From Crossaster papposus (Eukaryota > Echinodermata > Asteroidea > Velatida > Solasteridae), in the NCBI GenBank assembly GCA_037893245.1, contig JBAIAA010000441.1, positions 2,046,001 through 2,110,000 of the forward strand: a stretch of DNA of 64,000 bases, given 5' to 3'. This document shows, in pieces, positions 19,759 to 30,760 of this stretch; the stretch's first letter is position 1, and the number at the start of each line of letters is the position of its first letter. Below the pieces are notes generated by a model. It had not been told where the DNA came from and made no database searches. It saw only the letters and a program-made list of their open reading frames with translations. Made by a program: the position numbers and the translations under genes.

Positions 19759-21318
19759 GTGGAAGATTTGCTGGCCACCTCTTCGGACATGCCGTACCGA
19801 AAGAACGCCGTAGCTAGCCGCCGACCCGGTCGCACAGCTCTGCCACATACAGTTGAAGACGGCGTGCCCCCGCCAAAGAAGTATCGGAAGCGCCAACCGT
19901 CTGTGAGGGGCAGAGGGCGGGGGGGGGGGGCTGCTGTCCCTCCCCCACACCAGGAGCCGCCTGCGAGAGGAAGAGGACGCGGGGCAGGGCCTGCCCTGCA
20001 CCAGGAGCCGTCTGCGAGAGGCAGCGGACGCGGGGCAGCTGTGCCTGCCCTACACCAAGAACCTGTGCCGCCTGCGAGAGGAAGAGGACGCGGGGCAGGG
20101 CCTGCCCTGCACCAGGAGCCGTCTACGAGAGGCAGCGGACGCGGGGCAGCTGTGCCTGCCCTACACCAGGAACCTGTGCCGCCAATCCGTCGTGGCCGCG
20201 GTCGACCCCGAAGAAACCCAAGCTCGGTCTCAGATCCGGATTTTCTGCACCCAGAGACCCAGCCGTCAACCTCCGTCGTGGAGGTGCATCCTCCTCGCAG
20301 CCATCATGATGAAAATGAACTGCTACACCATGACAACAACATGAACAATAACACTGATCCGTTCTCGGGTCCTAGTACTAGCACTAGCGGAGTAAGGGGT
20401 GGGGGTGAGTACAATGTTCATGATTCTCATACTGCCATTCCAATCAGTGCAATTCAGCTAGAGGCGGATGTCCGCCCAGTGCCATTATTTCAAATAGGAA
20501 AGTCGTGTGCAGCGTTAGGGTTTCATGTCTCGCAATCCACGAAAGACAAAATTCGGGCAGGGGAGTACATAGATCTGGCACCACTTTATAACGACACGGT
20601 GCATGCCGTACTTTCGCGGACAGATCAGTCAAATTTAACCTTCGGGATGGAAGGGGGCAACCTGGTCCTCAGGAAACCCGGCCCATCGCGTAGGCGCATC
20701 GAATTTTTCTCTATATGGCAATCGGCCTTTCACACATTTATGTCCATTTATCTGGACCAACACACCCAGAGCTATGCACAGCCATTAAAATACTGTGAAA
20801 TTATTCGTATGGCGTCAGCACAGTTTCCCGGTTACGGGTGGCGAACATATGACGAGCAGTTTCGGTTAAAGATGGAGATTGACCCCTCCCGTTCATGGGG
20901 GGAAATTGACATGGAACTCTGGGTGACGGTTGCTGCGGTCCCGGTAACCACTAACCAATCGGGCAATCGGTTAGGTAACACACAAGGGTGGGCCCCGGCG
21001 TCCAAAACCGGCCGCGGGACCGGCCATTGCTTTAATTTTAACAATAACCAGGGTTGTACATTTCCTCGATGTAGATACGCGCATACATGTAGTAGATGTA
21101 TGCGCTCGGGCCACGGAGCAGCTCAATGCTCGTCAGTGGGTTCAATTTCCACTGCACCGCGTAACGCATTTACGTATCATGCGCAGACACAATCCAGGAC
21201 CCGTCAACCCAGAGTTCCAATGACCAATGCAGTAAAAGGGGGGAATTTTAGTTCACCGGATACCAATTCTGCGGGTTCTCACGCTGCCCATACTGCACCA
21301 GTCAACCCTCGTCCATGA
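19759..21318 (+). CDS. Gag-like protein of the Ngaro fossil
   Basis: A 519-codon frame. The first 150 residues are rich in R, G, P and A, with tandem blocks of about 22 residues built on ARGRGRGAGPALHQEP. A central region of about 200 residues is the probable structural part. A CCCH-like zinc finger lies near the end (CFNFNNNQGCTFPRCRYAH, then CSRCMRSGHGAAQC). Such proteins coat the element's RNA in YR retrotransposons. Confidence 0.75.
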   Translation: MEDLLATSSDMPYRKNAVASRRPGRTALPHTVEDGVPPPKKYRKRQPSVRGRGRGGGAAVPPPHQEPPARGRGRGAGPALHQEPSARGSGRGAAVPALHQEPVPPARGRGRGAGPALHQEPSTRGSGRGAAVPALHQEPVPPIRRGRGRPRRNPSSVSDPDFLHPETQPSTSVVEVHPPRSHHDENELLHHDNNMNNNTDPFSGPSTSTSGVRGGGEYNVHDSHTAIPISAIQLEADVRPVPLFQIGKSCAALGFHVSQSTKDKIRAGEYIDLAPLYNDTVHAVLSRTDQSNLTFGMEGGNLVLRKPGPSRRRIEFFSIWQSAFHTFMSIYLDQHTQSYAQPLKYCEIIRMASAQFPGYGWRTYDEQFRLKMEIDPSRSWGEIDMELWVTVAAVPVTTNQSGNRLGNTQGWAPASKTGRGTGHCFNFNNNQGCTFPRCRYAHTCSRCMRSGHGAAQCSSVGSISTAPRNAFTYHAQTQSRTRQPRVPMTNAVKGGNFSSPDTNSAGSHAAHTAPVNPRP

Positions 21319-21324
21319 CTCGAT

Positions 21325-22480
21325 TTGAGCAAACCCAAAACCCCGTTTGTTACCCCCACGCCCATTAACCAAACAGTGTTAGATAACTGGCTGACAAAAT
21401 ACCCAATTGCAGATGATTGTCGCATACTAAGTAATGGATTTAAATATGGTTTTTCGTTGGGTTATGAGGGTCCCCGTATGCCCCGTGATTCAAATTGTTT
21501 AGCTACGGCGTCAGAACGCCCAATGGTGGTCAAAGCAAAACTTGCCAAGGAGATCAGTTTAGGCAGGATTGCAGGCCCCTATCAAAACCGCCCCTTTTCT
21601 AATCTACAATGTTCCCCCATAGGTTTAGTCCCCAAGAGTATGCCTAATACCTTTCGACTCATTCATCACCTGTCTTACCCTGCCGGTAATTCGATCAATG
21701 AATTTATTGACAGGGAACATTGTATAGTTCACTATGCCTCGTTTGACGAGGCTGTGGATTTGGTTATGACCGTAGGGGAATCGGCTTGGTTAGCGAAAGC
21801 CGACATTTCTGCATTTCGTTTGTTGCCAGTTTCACCTGCTGATTATGAATTGCTGGGGTTTTTCTTTGACAACCATTTTTACTTTGACAAATGTATGCCA
21901 ATGGGCTGTGCCATTTCTTGTTCGCTTTTTGAGAAGTTTAGTTCATTTTTGGAATTTCAAGTTAAGCATATGGCTGATGTATCTTTAGTCACTCACTATC
22001 TAGATGATTTTGTGTTTGTGGGCAACACGTCCTCCTCGTGTGCAGAGTTATTAGATGTTTTCCGCACTATGTGTACCAAGCTAAACGTCCCCTTAGCGCA
22101 CGAAAAAACTGAAGGGCCAGTGCAAACGATTAAATATCTAGGTTTGGAAATCGATACTGTTCGCGCCCAAGTTAAAGTCCCACAGGAGAAAGTTACCAAA
22201 ACATGTGGTCAAATTCATGCTTTCTTGAGTAAGACAAAGGCCACGCTGGTGTCAATGCAGTCGTTATTGGGTTCCCTCAATTTGTTGTGCAGGGCTATCG
22301 CCCCGGGTCGTGCCTTTTTGCGGCGTTTCACCAACCTCACCAAAGGCTTGAAACGGCCACATCACAAAGTTCGTATCTCCCAAGGGGCGCGTCTGGATTT
22401 ACTCATGTGGTTAGAATTTCTTGTGCATTTTAATGGCGTATCGGCATTTTCAAGTAGGCACTGGGTAGATAATGAAACAC
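21325..22480 (+). CDS. Reverse transcriptase part of the Ngaro fossil
   Basis: RT motifs appear in order: GLVPKSMPNTFRLIHHLSYP, AKADISAFRLLPV, MPMGCAISCSLFEKFSSFLE and YLDDFVFVG (the YxDD box), followed by the thumb-like region with KYLGLEID. This arrangement is typical of DIRS and Ngaro elements, whose RT resembles that of LTR retrotransposons. Confidence 0.85.
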
Positions 22481-22785
22481 TTCAGTTTCAGTTTCAGTTT
22501 CAGTTCCAGTTTATTTTCCACAGTACCAATAACATAGAAAAACATTTAGATTAAAGGTATAGATAAGGCAAAACATAAGTACATTGTTAAAAAGATGGAT
22601 GATACTGCGGAGGAGCCCATAAAGAAGCAAAACTTGTAAGGAATGGGCTCCTGAAAGCATGCATGTACATTGAGCCGAGTAGATGTGGATTTGTTGACTA
22701 GGAAACAAGTGTACTCGTAATTGATCCCAAGAATATGGGCTCAATGTACATGCTGCTAACAATGGACATATTAACACAAAAAGTG
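22481..22785 (-). mobile_element. Short retroposon inserted in the Ngaro fossil
   Basis: About 300 bases unlike the surroundings. On the plus strand it starts with four copies of cagttt-type repeats, which read on minus as an (AAACTG) tail. It also contains an inverted pair around ggagcccat and atgggctcc, and another around gagcc...tgtacat. It has no coding frame and is probably a SINE or LINE tail. Confidence 0.6.
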
Positions 22786-23271
22786 ACAAATAACAACGGA
22801 CATAAACAGTATACTACGATTGAAACACTTGCTTTGTACACAGACGCGTCCGGTAGCATAGGTTTTGGGGTGTATTTTGACGGTCAATGGATGCAAGGTC
22901 GATGGTCGGACGATTTATTAACGAACCCGCCATCCATTGCATTCCTCGAACTGTTTCCCATAGTTGTTGCTATCCTTGGCTGGGCGTCGCGTTTCCAAAA
23001 CCAAAAACTGCGGTTTAACACTGACAACATGGCTGTTGTCCATATTATAAACAAGCAAACGTCTCACTGCCCAAGAATAATGCATCTGGTGCGCCTACTT
23101 GTACTTGAATTTCTTAGGTGTAATATTGTGTTTAAAGCCGTGCATGTGCCGGGGGTACACAATGAAATTGCCGACTCTCTATCCCGTTTCCAGATGTCCC
23201 GTTTCCGCGAGCTGGCCCCACGAGCAAGTCCACTCCCAACCCCCTTACCTCACCTTCCAGCGATCTGGTAG
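22786..23271 (+). CDS. RNase H part of the Ngaro fossil
   Basis: It carries ALYTDASGSIGFGVYFDGQW, then FLELFPIVVAILGW, NTDNMAVVHIINKQTS and VPGVHNEIADSLSR: the D, E, D and D pattern of RNase H, which removes the RNA strand during copying. Confidence 0.85.
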   Translation, partial: TNNNGHKQYTTIETLALYTDASGSIGFGVYFDGQWMQGRWSDDLLTNPPSIAFLELFPIVVAILGWASRFQNQKLRFNTDNMAVVHIINKQTSHCPRIMHLVRLLVLEFLRCNIVFKAVHVPGVHNEIADSLSRFQMSRFRELAPRASPLPTPLPHLPAIW

Positions 23272-23279
23272 AGAATGAA

Positions 23280-24185
23280 ATGCGCCGGCTGTTAGACGCT
23301 TCAATAGCACCAGGTACGCATAAAACATACGCAACAGGTTGGGCATCATTTTGTCGGTTTCGCCAACAACGCATATCAGAGGGGCGCGCCGCGAAGACAT
23401 ATGAGATCCGACAGTTGATAGCTTGGCTGTCATTACAATCAATTTCCCCATCTACAATTGCGACTTACGTGTCAGCAGTTGGATATAAACACAGGTTACA
23501 AGGCTGGCCTGACCCAACTAAGGATTTTCTAGTTTCCAAATTACTCGAGGGGTGCCGTCGCACACGCCCCTCGCGCGATTCTCGCCAACCCGTTTCTTTG
23601 CCTATGCTAAATCAAATCGTGCAGTCTCTTCCCCATGTGTGTTCATCTCTCTACGAGGCAAAGATGTTTTCCGCCGCGTTTCTAAGTGCATTTTTTTTCG
23701 GGGAGTTCACGGCAAATTCTCGGTTTCACACTCAACCTTCAGTGATTACCGATTCGGATGTAGAATTTTCTTACCGCGATACCCAATGTCATGTTACCAT
23801 TTCATTCAAGCAGAGTAAAAATAATCAACATGGTGATCCGCAAATCGTATGTCTAAAGCCGTCCGATAATGTTTTCCTCTGTCCCGTGTCAGCACTGCTC
23901 ACATATGCTCGGGTACGCCCCAATCATGCAGGTTCATTTTTTTGTCATTTTAACTGTACCCCCCTTACTCGCTATCAGTTTAACGGGGTATTGAAGAAAG
24001 CACTGGCATTTAATAACATACCGGCTGACCACATTAAAGGTCATTCTTTGCGCATAGGGGCGGCCTCGGCGGCATATCAAATGGGGGTCCCTCAAACAAA
24101 CATTCGTGCTATGGGTCGCTGGCGCTCGGACGCGGTCAATACATATATCCGTCCTCTGCCCATTTCTCCCTGGCCAGGCGTCTAG
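23280..24185 (+). CDS. Tyrosine recombinase of the Ngaro fossil
   Basis: A 301-codon frame. The N-terminal half has the core-binding type helices (TYATGWASFCRFRQQRI, STIATYVSAVGYKHRL). The C-terminal half has KGHSLRIGAASAAYQMG, GRWRSDAVNTYIR: the H-x-x-R and the final tyrosine of the recombinase family. It would join circular or linear DNA copies into the genome. Confidence 0.85.
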   Translation: MRRLLDASIAPGTHKTYATGWASFCRFRQQRISEGRAAKTYEIRQLIAWLSLQSISPSTIATYVSAVGYKHRLQGWPDPTKDFLVSKLLEGCRRTRPSRDSRQPVSLPMLNQIVQSLPHVCSSLYEAKMFSAAFLSAFFFGEFTANSRFHTQPSVITDSDVEFSYRDTQCHVTISFKQSKNNQHGDPQIVCLKPSDNVFLCPVSALLTYARVRPNHAGSFFCHFNCTPLTRYQFNGVLKKALAFNNIPADHIKGHSLRIGAASAAYQMGVPQTNIRAMGRWRSDAVNTYIRPLPISPWPGV

Positions 24186-24267
24186 AACACTTGATTAATC
24201 ACAGTTAAACGTTTATCTTAAGTCCCAGTTATTTGCTGTCATTTACCTAATAGGTCCAGTATGGATA

Positions 24268-24771
24268 GTGGGAGATTCCATTGTGCATGGGGCCGAAGGT
24301 CCTTTAAATCTTCCAATGAAAGTGATGTGGCGTGGTCTAAGCGGCGCCCACCTAGGTGATTTACCACAGCTGTTGACAAGTATACCTGAATCTCCCCCGT
24401 CAATCCTGATTATTCATCTGGGAACGAATGACCTGGTGGAGGTCGACGAATTTTCTTTCAGACAACGCCTAGTCCTATCCATGCGCACATGTGCCGAGCA
24501 ATTCCCGCATACCACATTGATATGGTCAGATTTATTACCACGTCTGTACTATTTTGGGGCTCGGTCGCAAAGCGGGATGGAAAAGAAGCGGCGCACGCTC
24601 AATCGATGGGCGCGGTCGCAAGGGAGTTGGCTGGGAGTTAGTAATTTACACCATCCACAGTTTAAGTGGACTGAGGCCGCGTTGTATAGGTTTGATGCTA
24701 GGCATTTGTCACCGGTGGGCAATCGCATATTCCGTGATAACCTGTGCCAAGCCATTTCGGCCTTTGTATAA
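24268..24771 (+). CDS. SGNH/GDSL hydrolase-like gene of the Ngaro fossil
   Basis: The frame begins MGDSIVHGAEG (block I serine), has a G in RGLSGAHLGD, then HLGTNDLVEVD (block III asparagine) and DARHLSPVGN (block V aspartate and histidine). That is the full set for the SGNH hydrolase fold of esterases and lipases. A hydrolase of this type is, from memory, a known companion of Ngaro elements; its role there is unclear. Confidence 0.8.
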   Translation: MGDSIVHGAEGPLNLPMKVMWRGLSGAHLGDLPQLLTSIPESPPSILIIHLGTNDLVEVDEFSFRQRLVLSMRTCAEQFPHTTLIWSDLLPRLYYFGARSQSGMEKKRRTLNRWARSQGSWLGVSNLHHPQFKWTEAALYRFDARHLSPVGNRIFRDNLCQAISAFV

Positions 24772-25098
24772 TGTACATATGTTTCGGACTTAATTAGTTA
24801 CAATGGCGCCTAGTGTAATCGCACAACTACTAAATATATAGGGTTGTGTGATGTTTTGGGGGCTGTCTTTCCCTTGGGACGCTATGCGTTTGGCATAAAT
24901 TGCGGGATTCAGACAGCCAGTAGTTTGTTTTTTGTAAAACTTTTGTAGTCAAAGGTAGTATGTATATTATTACACAGACTTGCAATCTCTCTTGCTGTTC
25001 CCCGAGAGATTATATTGTTCGATCCAGCCGTACCACGATTGAACAGCACATCTGTGTTAACTTCACATTGAAGTTAAATCATAACAGTTTAATTTAAA

Positions 25099-25255
25099 AA
25101 GAGACCCTGTCGGTCCAAGTGGGGTCACTGAGATGGACCCAAAAAAGAGACCCTGTCGGTCCAAGTGGGGTCACTGAGATGAACCCAAAAAAGAGACCTT
25201 GTCGGTCCAAGTGGGGTCACGGAGATGAACCCAAAAAAGAGACCCTGTCGGTCCA
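25099..25255. repeat. 45-bp tandem repeat in the Ngaro 3' region
   Basis: Four copies of a unit that contains gagaccctgtcggtccaagt and ggggtcactgagatg. A partial fifth (ggggtcactgagatgaacc) follows at about 25305. Confidence 0.85.
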
Positions 25256-25445
25256 AGTAAAAGTCGGGCATCACGCTGGTGAGCCGCCCGCAGCTATACC
25301 ATGGTGGGGTCACTGAGATGAACCTTCATCATATATATATGTTTGAATTTGTTTGAGGAAGTTTTTGGTCAAATAAAGAGCTGCTTTTGGCTGCAGCAAA
25401 GAACCAAGATATGTTTGTTCTACATTTTAATTGCTTCCAAGTATA

Positions 25446-26750
25446 ACTATGGGAGAACTAAAGAATTATAAAGAATTACTAAAATGTTGCTTGGAATGAA
25501 AATTTTTAAGCGGTTCATTATACCAGTAGTTTTTGAAATCTTGCTAGAGATATCACAAATGTGTTTCTTCCACGTAAGATTTTCATCAATTGTCACTCCT
25601 AGAAATTTAGTATTCGTGACACGGTTTAAATTTACATCATTTAAAACTAGTGGGACGGATTGGGTATATTTCTGTTGTCTTGAAGAAAATATCATATAGT
25701 TAGATTTCAGCAGATTAATACACAATTTGTTTGCTAAAAGCCAATTAGTTAGTTGGTTAAGTTCAATATTAAAAACCCGAATAGCTGTATCCACATTGTT
25801 ATGGCTGTACACCAAACTTGTGTCATCGGCAAATAAACAGAATGATATAATGTCAGATGCACAAGGAATATCGTTAATATACAGAATAAATAGAAGAGGG
25901 CCTAGTGTAGAACCCTGGGGAACGCTACAATGGATGGATTGATCATTTGAATTTACAGAATTATATGAAACAAATTGTTTTCGATTAGATAAGTAACTTT
26001 TAAACCAATTAAGGGCTACACCACGAATACCATAATTTTCAAGTTTACAAATTAAAATGTCATGGTTAACTGTGTCAAAAGCCTTAGAGAGATCAAGAAA
26101 AATACCAATAGAAATGTTACCACCATCTATGGCTTTGAGTAATTTATGAATAACATACGACGTTGCTAGTTCAGTTGAACGCTTTTTTCTGAAGCCGAAT
26201 TGCGATTCGGACAAAATATTATGTTTATTAATAAAAGTTATGAGACGGTTGTATATTATTTTTTCAAAAACCTTTGAGAATGTAGATAAAACTGCAATAG
26301 GTCTATAATTACCAATATTATGTTTGTCACCATTCTTATATATTGGTACAACTTTACCTATCTTTAAACCATTGGGGAAAACACCTGTAACTAGAGATTC
26401 ATTAAAGATATAAGCAAGTGGCTTTGCTAACAGTACTTAGCCTGTTTGATAACAAAAGCACTTAGACCATCAAAGTCAGGGGCCTTTCCATTAGGAATTG
26501 TGTTAAGAATGTCTACAATTTCTTCTGACGTAATAGGATTTTAAAAAAGGGAACTCGCCTCCCGATCACGAAGAAAGGATTCAAATGTGGTGTTACATAA
26601 TGGTAGATTACTTGCAAGTCTACAGCCCACATTTACAAAATACTCATTAAATGCATCAGCAATGTCTTTGTTACTGTCAATCGTTACACCATCTTGAACA
26701 AAGTGCGAGGGGTATACGTTTTTGCTTACCCTTGTTTAATACAGAATTTA
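25446..26750 (-). mobile_element. RT part of the split LINE
   Basis: The minus strand reads an ORF2 reverse transcriptase: IGNYRPIAVLSTFSKVFEKI, FGFRKKRSTELATSYVIHK, IFLDLSKAFDTVNHDIL, SVPQGSTLGPLLFILYINDI and LFADDTSLVYSHN (FADD catalytic box), ending LVILYNSLVLP at 25447. The frame is open from 26214 downwards; further up it is broken near 26440 and 26540. The 5' end of the element is truncated at about 26750 inside the 11-bp satellite. The family is Jockey/CR1-like. Confidence 0.85.
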
Positions 26751-26754
26751 ATAC

Positions 26755-28111
26755 ATAATGTGACCACAGTGTTCCCACAGTATGAACAACGTGTTGTCAC
26801 AGTGTTTTCATAGCGTGAACATACTTGATTCCACAGTATGAACACAGTGTTTTCATAGTGTTTGCATAGTGTTTTCATATTGTTTTGTTTTCATAGTATG
26901 ACCACAGTGTTTCCACAGTGTTTCCACAGTACGAACACAATGTTGTCATAGTGTTTTCATAGCGTGAACATACTGATTTCACAGTGTCCCCAATAGTGTG
27001 ATCACAGTGTTCCCACAGCGTTGTCATAGTGTTGTCATAGTGTTTTCATAGCGTGAACATACTTGATTCCACAGTATGAACACAGTATGAACACAGTATG
27101 AACACAGTATGAACACAGTGTTTTCATAGTGTTTTCATAGTGTTTTCATAGCGTGAACATACTTGATTCCACAGTATGAACATAGTGTTTTCATAGTGTT
27201 TTCATAGTGTTTTCATAGTGTTTTCATAGTGTTTTCATAGTGTTTTCATAGTGTTTTCATAGTGTTTTCATAGTGTTTTCATAGTGTTTTCATAGTGTTT
27301 TCATAGTGTTTTCATAGTGTTTTCATAGTGTTTTCATAGTGTTTTCATAGTGTTTTCATAGTGTTTTCATAGTGTTTTCATAGTGTTTTCATAGTGTTTT
27401 CATAGTGTTTTCATAGTGTTTTCATAGTGTTTTCATAGCGTGAACATACTTGATTCCACAGTATGAACACAGTGTTTTCATAGTGTTTGCATAGTGTTTG
27501 CATAGTGTTTTCATATTGTTTTGTTTTCATAGTATGACCACAGTGTTTCCACAGTGTTTCCACAGTACGAACACAATGTTGTCATAGTGTTTTCATAGCG
27601 TGAACATACTGATTTCACAGTGTCCCCAATAGTGTGATCACAGTGTTCCCACAGCGTTGTCATAGTGTTGTCATAGTGTTTTCATAGCGTGAACATACTT
27701 GATTCCACAGTATGAACATAGTGTTTTCATAGTGTTTTCATAGTGTTTTCATAGTGTTTTCATAGTGTTTTCATAGTGTTTTCATAGTGTTTTCATAGTG
27801 TTTTCTTAGTGTTTTCATAGTGTTTTCATAGTGTTTTCATAGTGTTTTCATAGTGTTTTCATAGTGTTTTCATAGTGTTTTCATAGTGTTTTCATAGTGT
27901 TTTCATAGTGTTTTCATAGTGTTTTCATAGTGTTTTCATAGTGTTTTCATAGTTTTTTCATAGTTTTTTCATAGTGTTTTCATAGTGTTTTCATAGTGTT
28001 TTCATAGTGTTTTCATAGTGTTTTCATAGTGTTTTCATAGTGTTTTCATAGTGTTTTCATAGTGTTTTCATAGTGTTTTCATAGTGTTTTCATAGTGTTT
28101 TCATAGTGTTT
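26755..28111. repeat. 11-bp satellite array
   Basis: Long runs of the 11-base unit tagtgttttca, mixed with a longer block tagcgtgaacatacttgatt then ccacagtatgaacacag. The purest runs are at 27180-27440 and 27720-28100. A second, shorter piece lies at about 28240-28505. The array is the target into which the LINE inserted. Confidence 0.95.
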
Positions 28112-28640
28112 TCACCCTGTATAGACAATAATAAACAGTAAACGAATGACTCAATTAACCGTTCATTTGCACCCAAAACAAATCTAGTATTACTTGTTAA
28201 GTTGTTAGTATTACTTTAGTATTAATTATACACACATCGTAGTGTTTGCATGGTGTTTTCATATTGTTTTGTTTTCATAGTATGACCACAGTGTTTCCAC
28301 AGTGTTTCCACAATACGAACACAATGTTGTCATAGTGTTTTCATAGCGTGAACATACTGATTTCACAGTGTCCCCAATAGTGTGATCACAGTGTTCCCAC
28401 AGCGTTGTCATAGTGTTGTCATAGTGTTTTCATAGCGTGAACATACTTGATTCCACAGTATGAACACAGTGTTTTCATAGTGTTTTCATAGTGTTTTCAT
28501 AGTGTTTTCACCCTGTATAGACAATAATAAACAGTAAACGAATGACTCAATTAACCGTTCATTTGCAACCAAAACAAATCTAGTCTTACTTGTTAAGTTG
28601 TTAGTATTACTTTAGTATTAATTATACACACATCGTAGTA
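28112..28640. repeat. Duplicated array border
   Basis: A 130-base segment starting caccctgtatagacaataat occurs at 28112-28240 and again at 28506-28640, with satellite DNA between. The same segment opens the second duplicon copy at about 54391. Confidence 0.8.
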
Positions 28641-28873
28641 TTACTTTAAAAAAAAATATAGTTAACATATATAACATCCAATAAACATAACATAACATAT
28701 AATAACTGTAGATCGCCAACAAAAGATCGCCAAAATCACATTCAAATGCTCCAAAATTCACATCCTCAGTCAAAATTCATATCCTGGTTCATAGTCGTTA
28801 GAATCCAAATTATGAATTAGTGACCCCCGCTTAAGTTCATCAGGTTTTTTATCCTGGTGCGCTGTGTATTCAT

Positions 28874-29035
28874 GGGAGAGTTGGGCGATTACATTGGATT
28901 TAATGCAAACTCCGTATACGGTCGATTATTGATATGCAGCGCGGGAATTATATTCACAAAAGAGAGTGGACCGTGGACAAATCATGTTCACGTCGCCTTG
29001 AAAGACGCGGCTGTGAATAACAATGTACCCGTATA
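28874..29035 (+). other. Small conserved frame, copy A
   Basis: The frame MGELGDYIGFNANSVYGRLL continues to NNNVPV and stops. The equivalent frame in copy B (54977-55237) is longer. Both keep the frame despite base changes. No family recognised; it could be an exon or a leftover of an older gene. Confidence 0.3.
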
Positions 29036-29694
29036 ACGTACAAGATATGCAGCTCAGTCGGAGCTGAAACAGTTGACGACAGACCGAAAGTTGCTATTTT
29101 CTATATTGTAGGCCTAACGGTTTATTTCTGAAAGCCACGCAAAATAATTGATTAGGGAAGTCCAGCTGTATCGATGCACCAGTATGCTTTGCTTGTAGAA
29201 ACAACTCAAACAGAAATAATGGACGTGTCCTAGTAGTTCGTATTATCTGTAAAAAAAATACAAAAACAAAAACAAATAAATAATGTTGATCAAGTAATTG
29301 CTGTGTATTTTGTAACAATTACATGAACTTATGTTGGAAACTTAAGGATGGAATGTAGTGAACCACAGTTTTACGAGCCTCAGTCGCGATAATATCAGCT
29401 CCAAATAAACCTGATGAAGAAGCCCTCTTCTGGTTTTCTTGGGATAAATGGGATTTTTGTCACATCTTGATGGGAGGGGGGAGGCCGATCCAGGATTAAG
29501 GGCGATTCACAGTACCTACTACACACTGTGGTGCCAAAGACGACAGTAGGCGACGCGATATTTTGTTTTTTCGACGGATACTCTGTGGCAAACTCTTGGT
29601 GGCGCACTGCATTGTACGTTGTTATAAAGACAACATATAGAGATATTGGGATATAGGAGATGCCATGTAGGTTCCAACAGGCTGTTAAAACAAT

Positions 29695-30018
29695 TCATTC
29701 CGCCATCAGAAGCATGGTTAGGGGTGAGGTCGGGGTGAGGTCAGGGGTGAGGTCAGGGGTGATGTCAGGGGTGATGTCGGTGCGGTCCTTGAAGGTGGGG
29801 TCTGCTTGAAGTCTGTCCTTGGCCGATGGTGTTTGCATCGGACCTGGGGACATTGGTAAGGAGGTAGACGACGTCGAAGCTGACCATGGTGTCGTTCGGC
29901 TGAAGAGGGTGATGCTTTGGAGGATGGTGGTAAACTGGTAGAAGTTATTGGTGTGGTGTTCGGTGTTGCCTATACCAGGGGGTGAACAATTGGCGAGATG
30001 GGGTCTTCCTGGAAGCAA
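29695..30018 (-). other. Low-complexity frame, copy A
   Basis: A minus frame with tandem TPDLTPDLTP-like repeats made by the plus-strand repeat ggggtgaggtca. The copy B counterpart (56815-57081) differs in repeat number and frame. Probably not a gene. Confidence 0.25.
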
Positions 30019-30484
30019 GGTTTAAGCCCAACGACAGAACTTTGGTGTCATCCGGGGATAGGGTACGTTGGCTCATTGTATAGGTGATCCCATTACTTGG
30101 TACAGGGGCTGCAGGCGTGGGGGTATAGGTAATACCATTACCTGGGTCTAGCGCTTGGAGATGTTTAGGAATGTCTCGATCTGGTGGCTGCGGGATTCAT
30201 TAAAGGCGTGCATGGCTACTAGAAGATAGGGCGAGTTGCGGAATCGAACGCAGCGCAATACGTGCACAACGCACGGATTTACGACCCAGATTTACGACCC
30301 GAAGCCAATAATATGGACCTTGTCGTCATAATACTTAGAGATTTTCACAAATGACGCAAGGAACACTAGGCGAATGTATCTGTAAAAGCTCATTTTCAAT
30401 AACTTGCCATTTGATATTAGACAGGAGACTTATGGTTTAGCTTGCAAGCGATTTTAACTTACAATAAGCTATTTTGTGTAGGGA

Positions 30485-30760
30485 ATTCGGGCTGGTGTAG
30501 CGGTTTTTCCCGCGCCTTTCACCATTATGACCTGGCTTCGAATCCCGAATCCCGCTTGGGTACATCCGTGGGTTTCTCCCAAAATATTCTTCTTGGGTTT
30601 TTCTCCAAATTCTAAAACAAATTCTTCTACAGTGTGCACAGTAAGTATAGCTCGAAAGCCTGAAGAAACCTTTAGAGTGCGTAGTGGCACTTTTTTAGGG
30701 ATCCTTGTTGGTTTCCTTACCAGAATAAAGGTGATTAAATATATATACAAAAATATGGTA
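30485..30760 (+). mobile_element. tRNA-derived SINE, copy A
   Basis: The head has an A-box-like ggctggtgtagcggttt and a B-box-like ggcttcgaatcccg, the internal promoter of RNA polymerase III. The body has cccaaaatattcttcttggg and the 3' part ends in an AT tail (gattaaatatatatac). The same SINE is at 57545-57790, so it predates the duplication. It lies just 3' of the death-domain exon. Confidence 0.7.

Larger units (their letters stand above)
19119..25445 (+). mobile_element. Ngaro/DIRS-order YR retrotransposon fossil
   Basis: Parts in order on the plus strand: 5' region with a C tract, gag-like gene, reverse transcriptase, RNase H, tyrosine recombinase, SGNH hydrolase and a 3' non-coding region with four tandem 45-base repeats. 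The use of a tyrosine recombinase instead of an integrase places it in the DIRS order, and the hydrolase points to Ngaro. Short inverted motifs gttatacttgg occur near both ends. It sits inside a LINE. It looks nearly whole, with one clear break: a retroposon insertion in the middle. The open reading frames suggest a fairly recent insertion. Confidence 0.85.

Noticed and set aside
19477-20001. 174-codon minus-strand frame
   Set aside because: It is the antisense of the GC-rich repeat part of the Ngaro gag gene.
26755-28111. A CRISPR-like array
   Set aside because: The repeat is an uninterrupted 11-base satellite without unique spacers, in a eukaryotic sequence.
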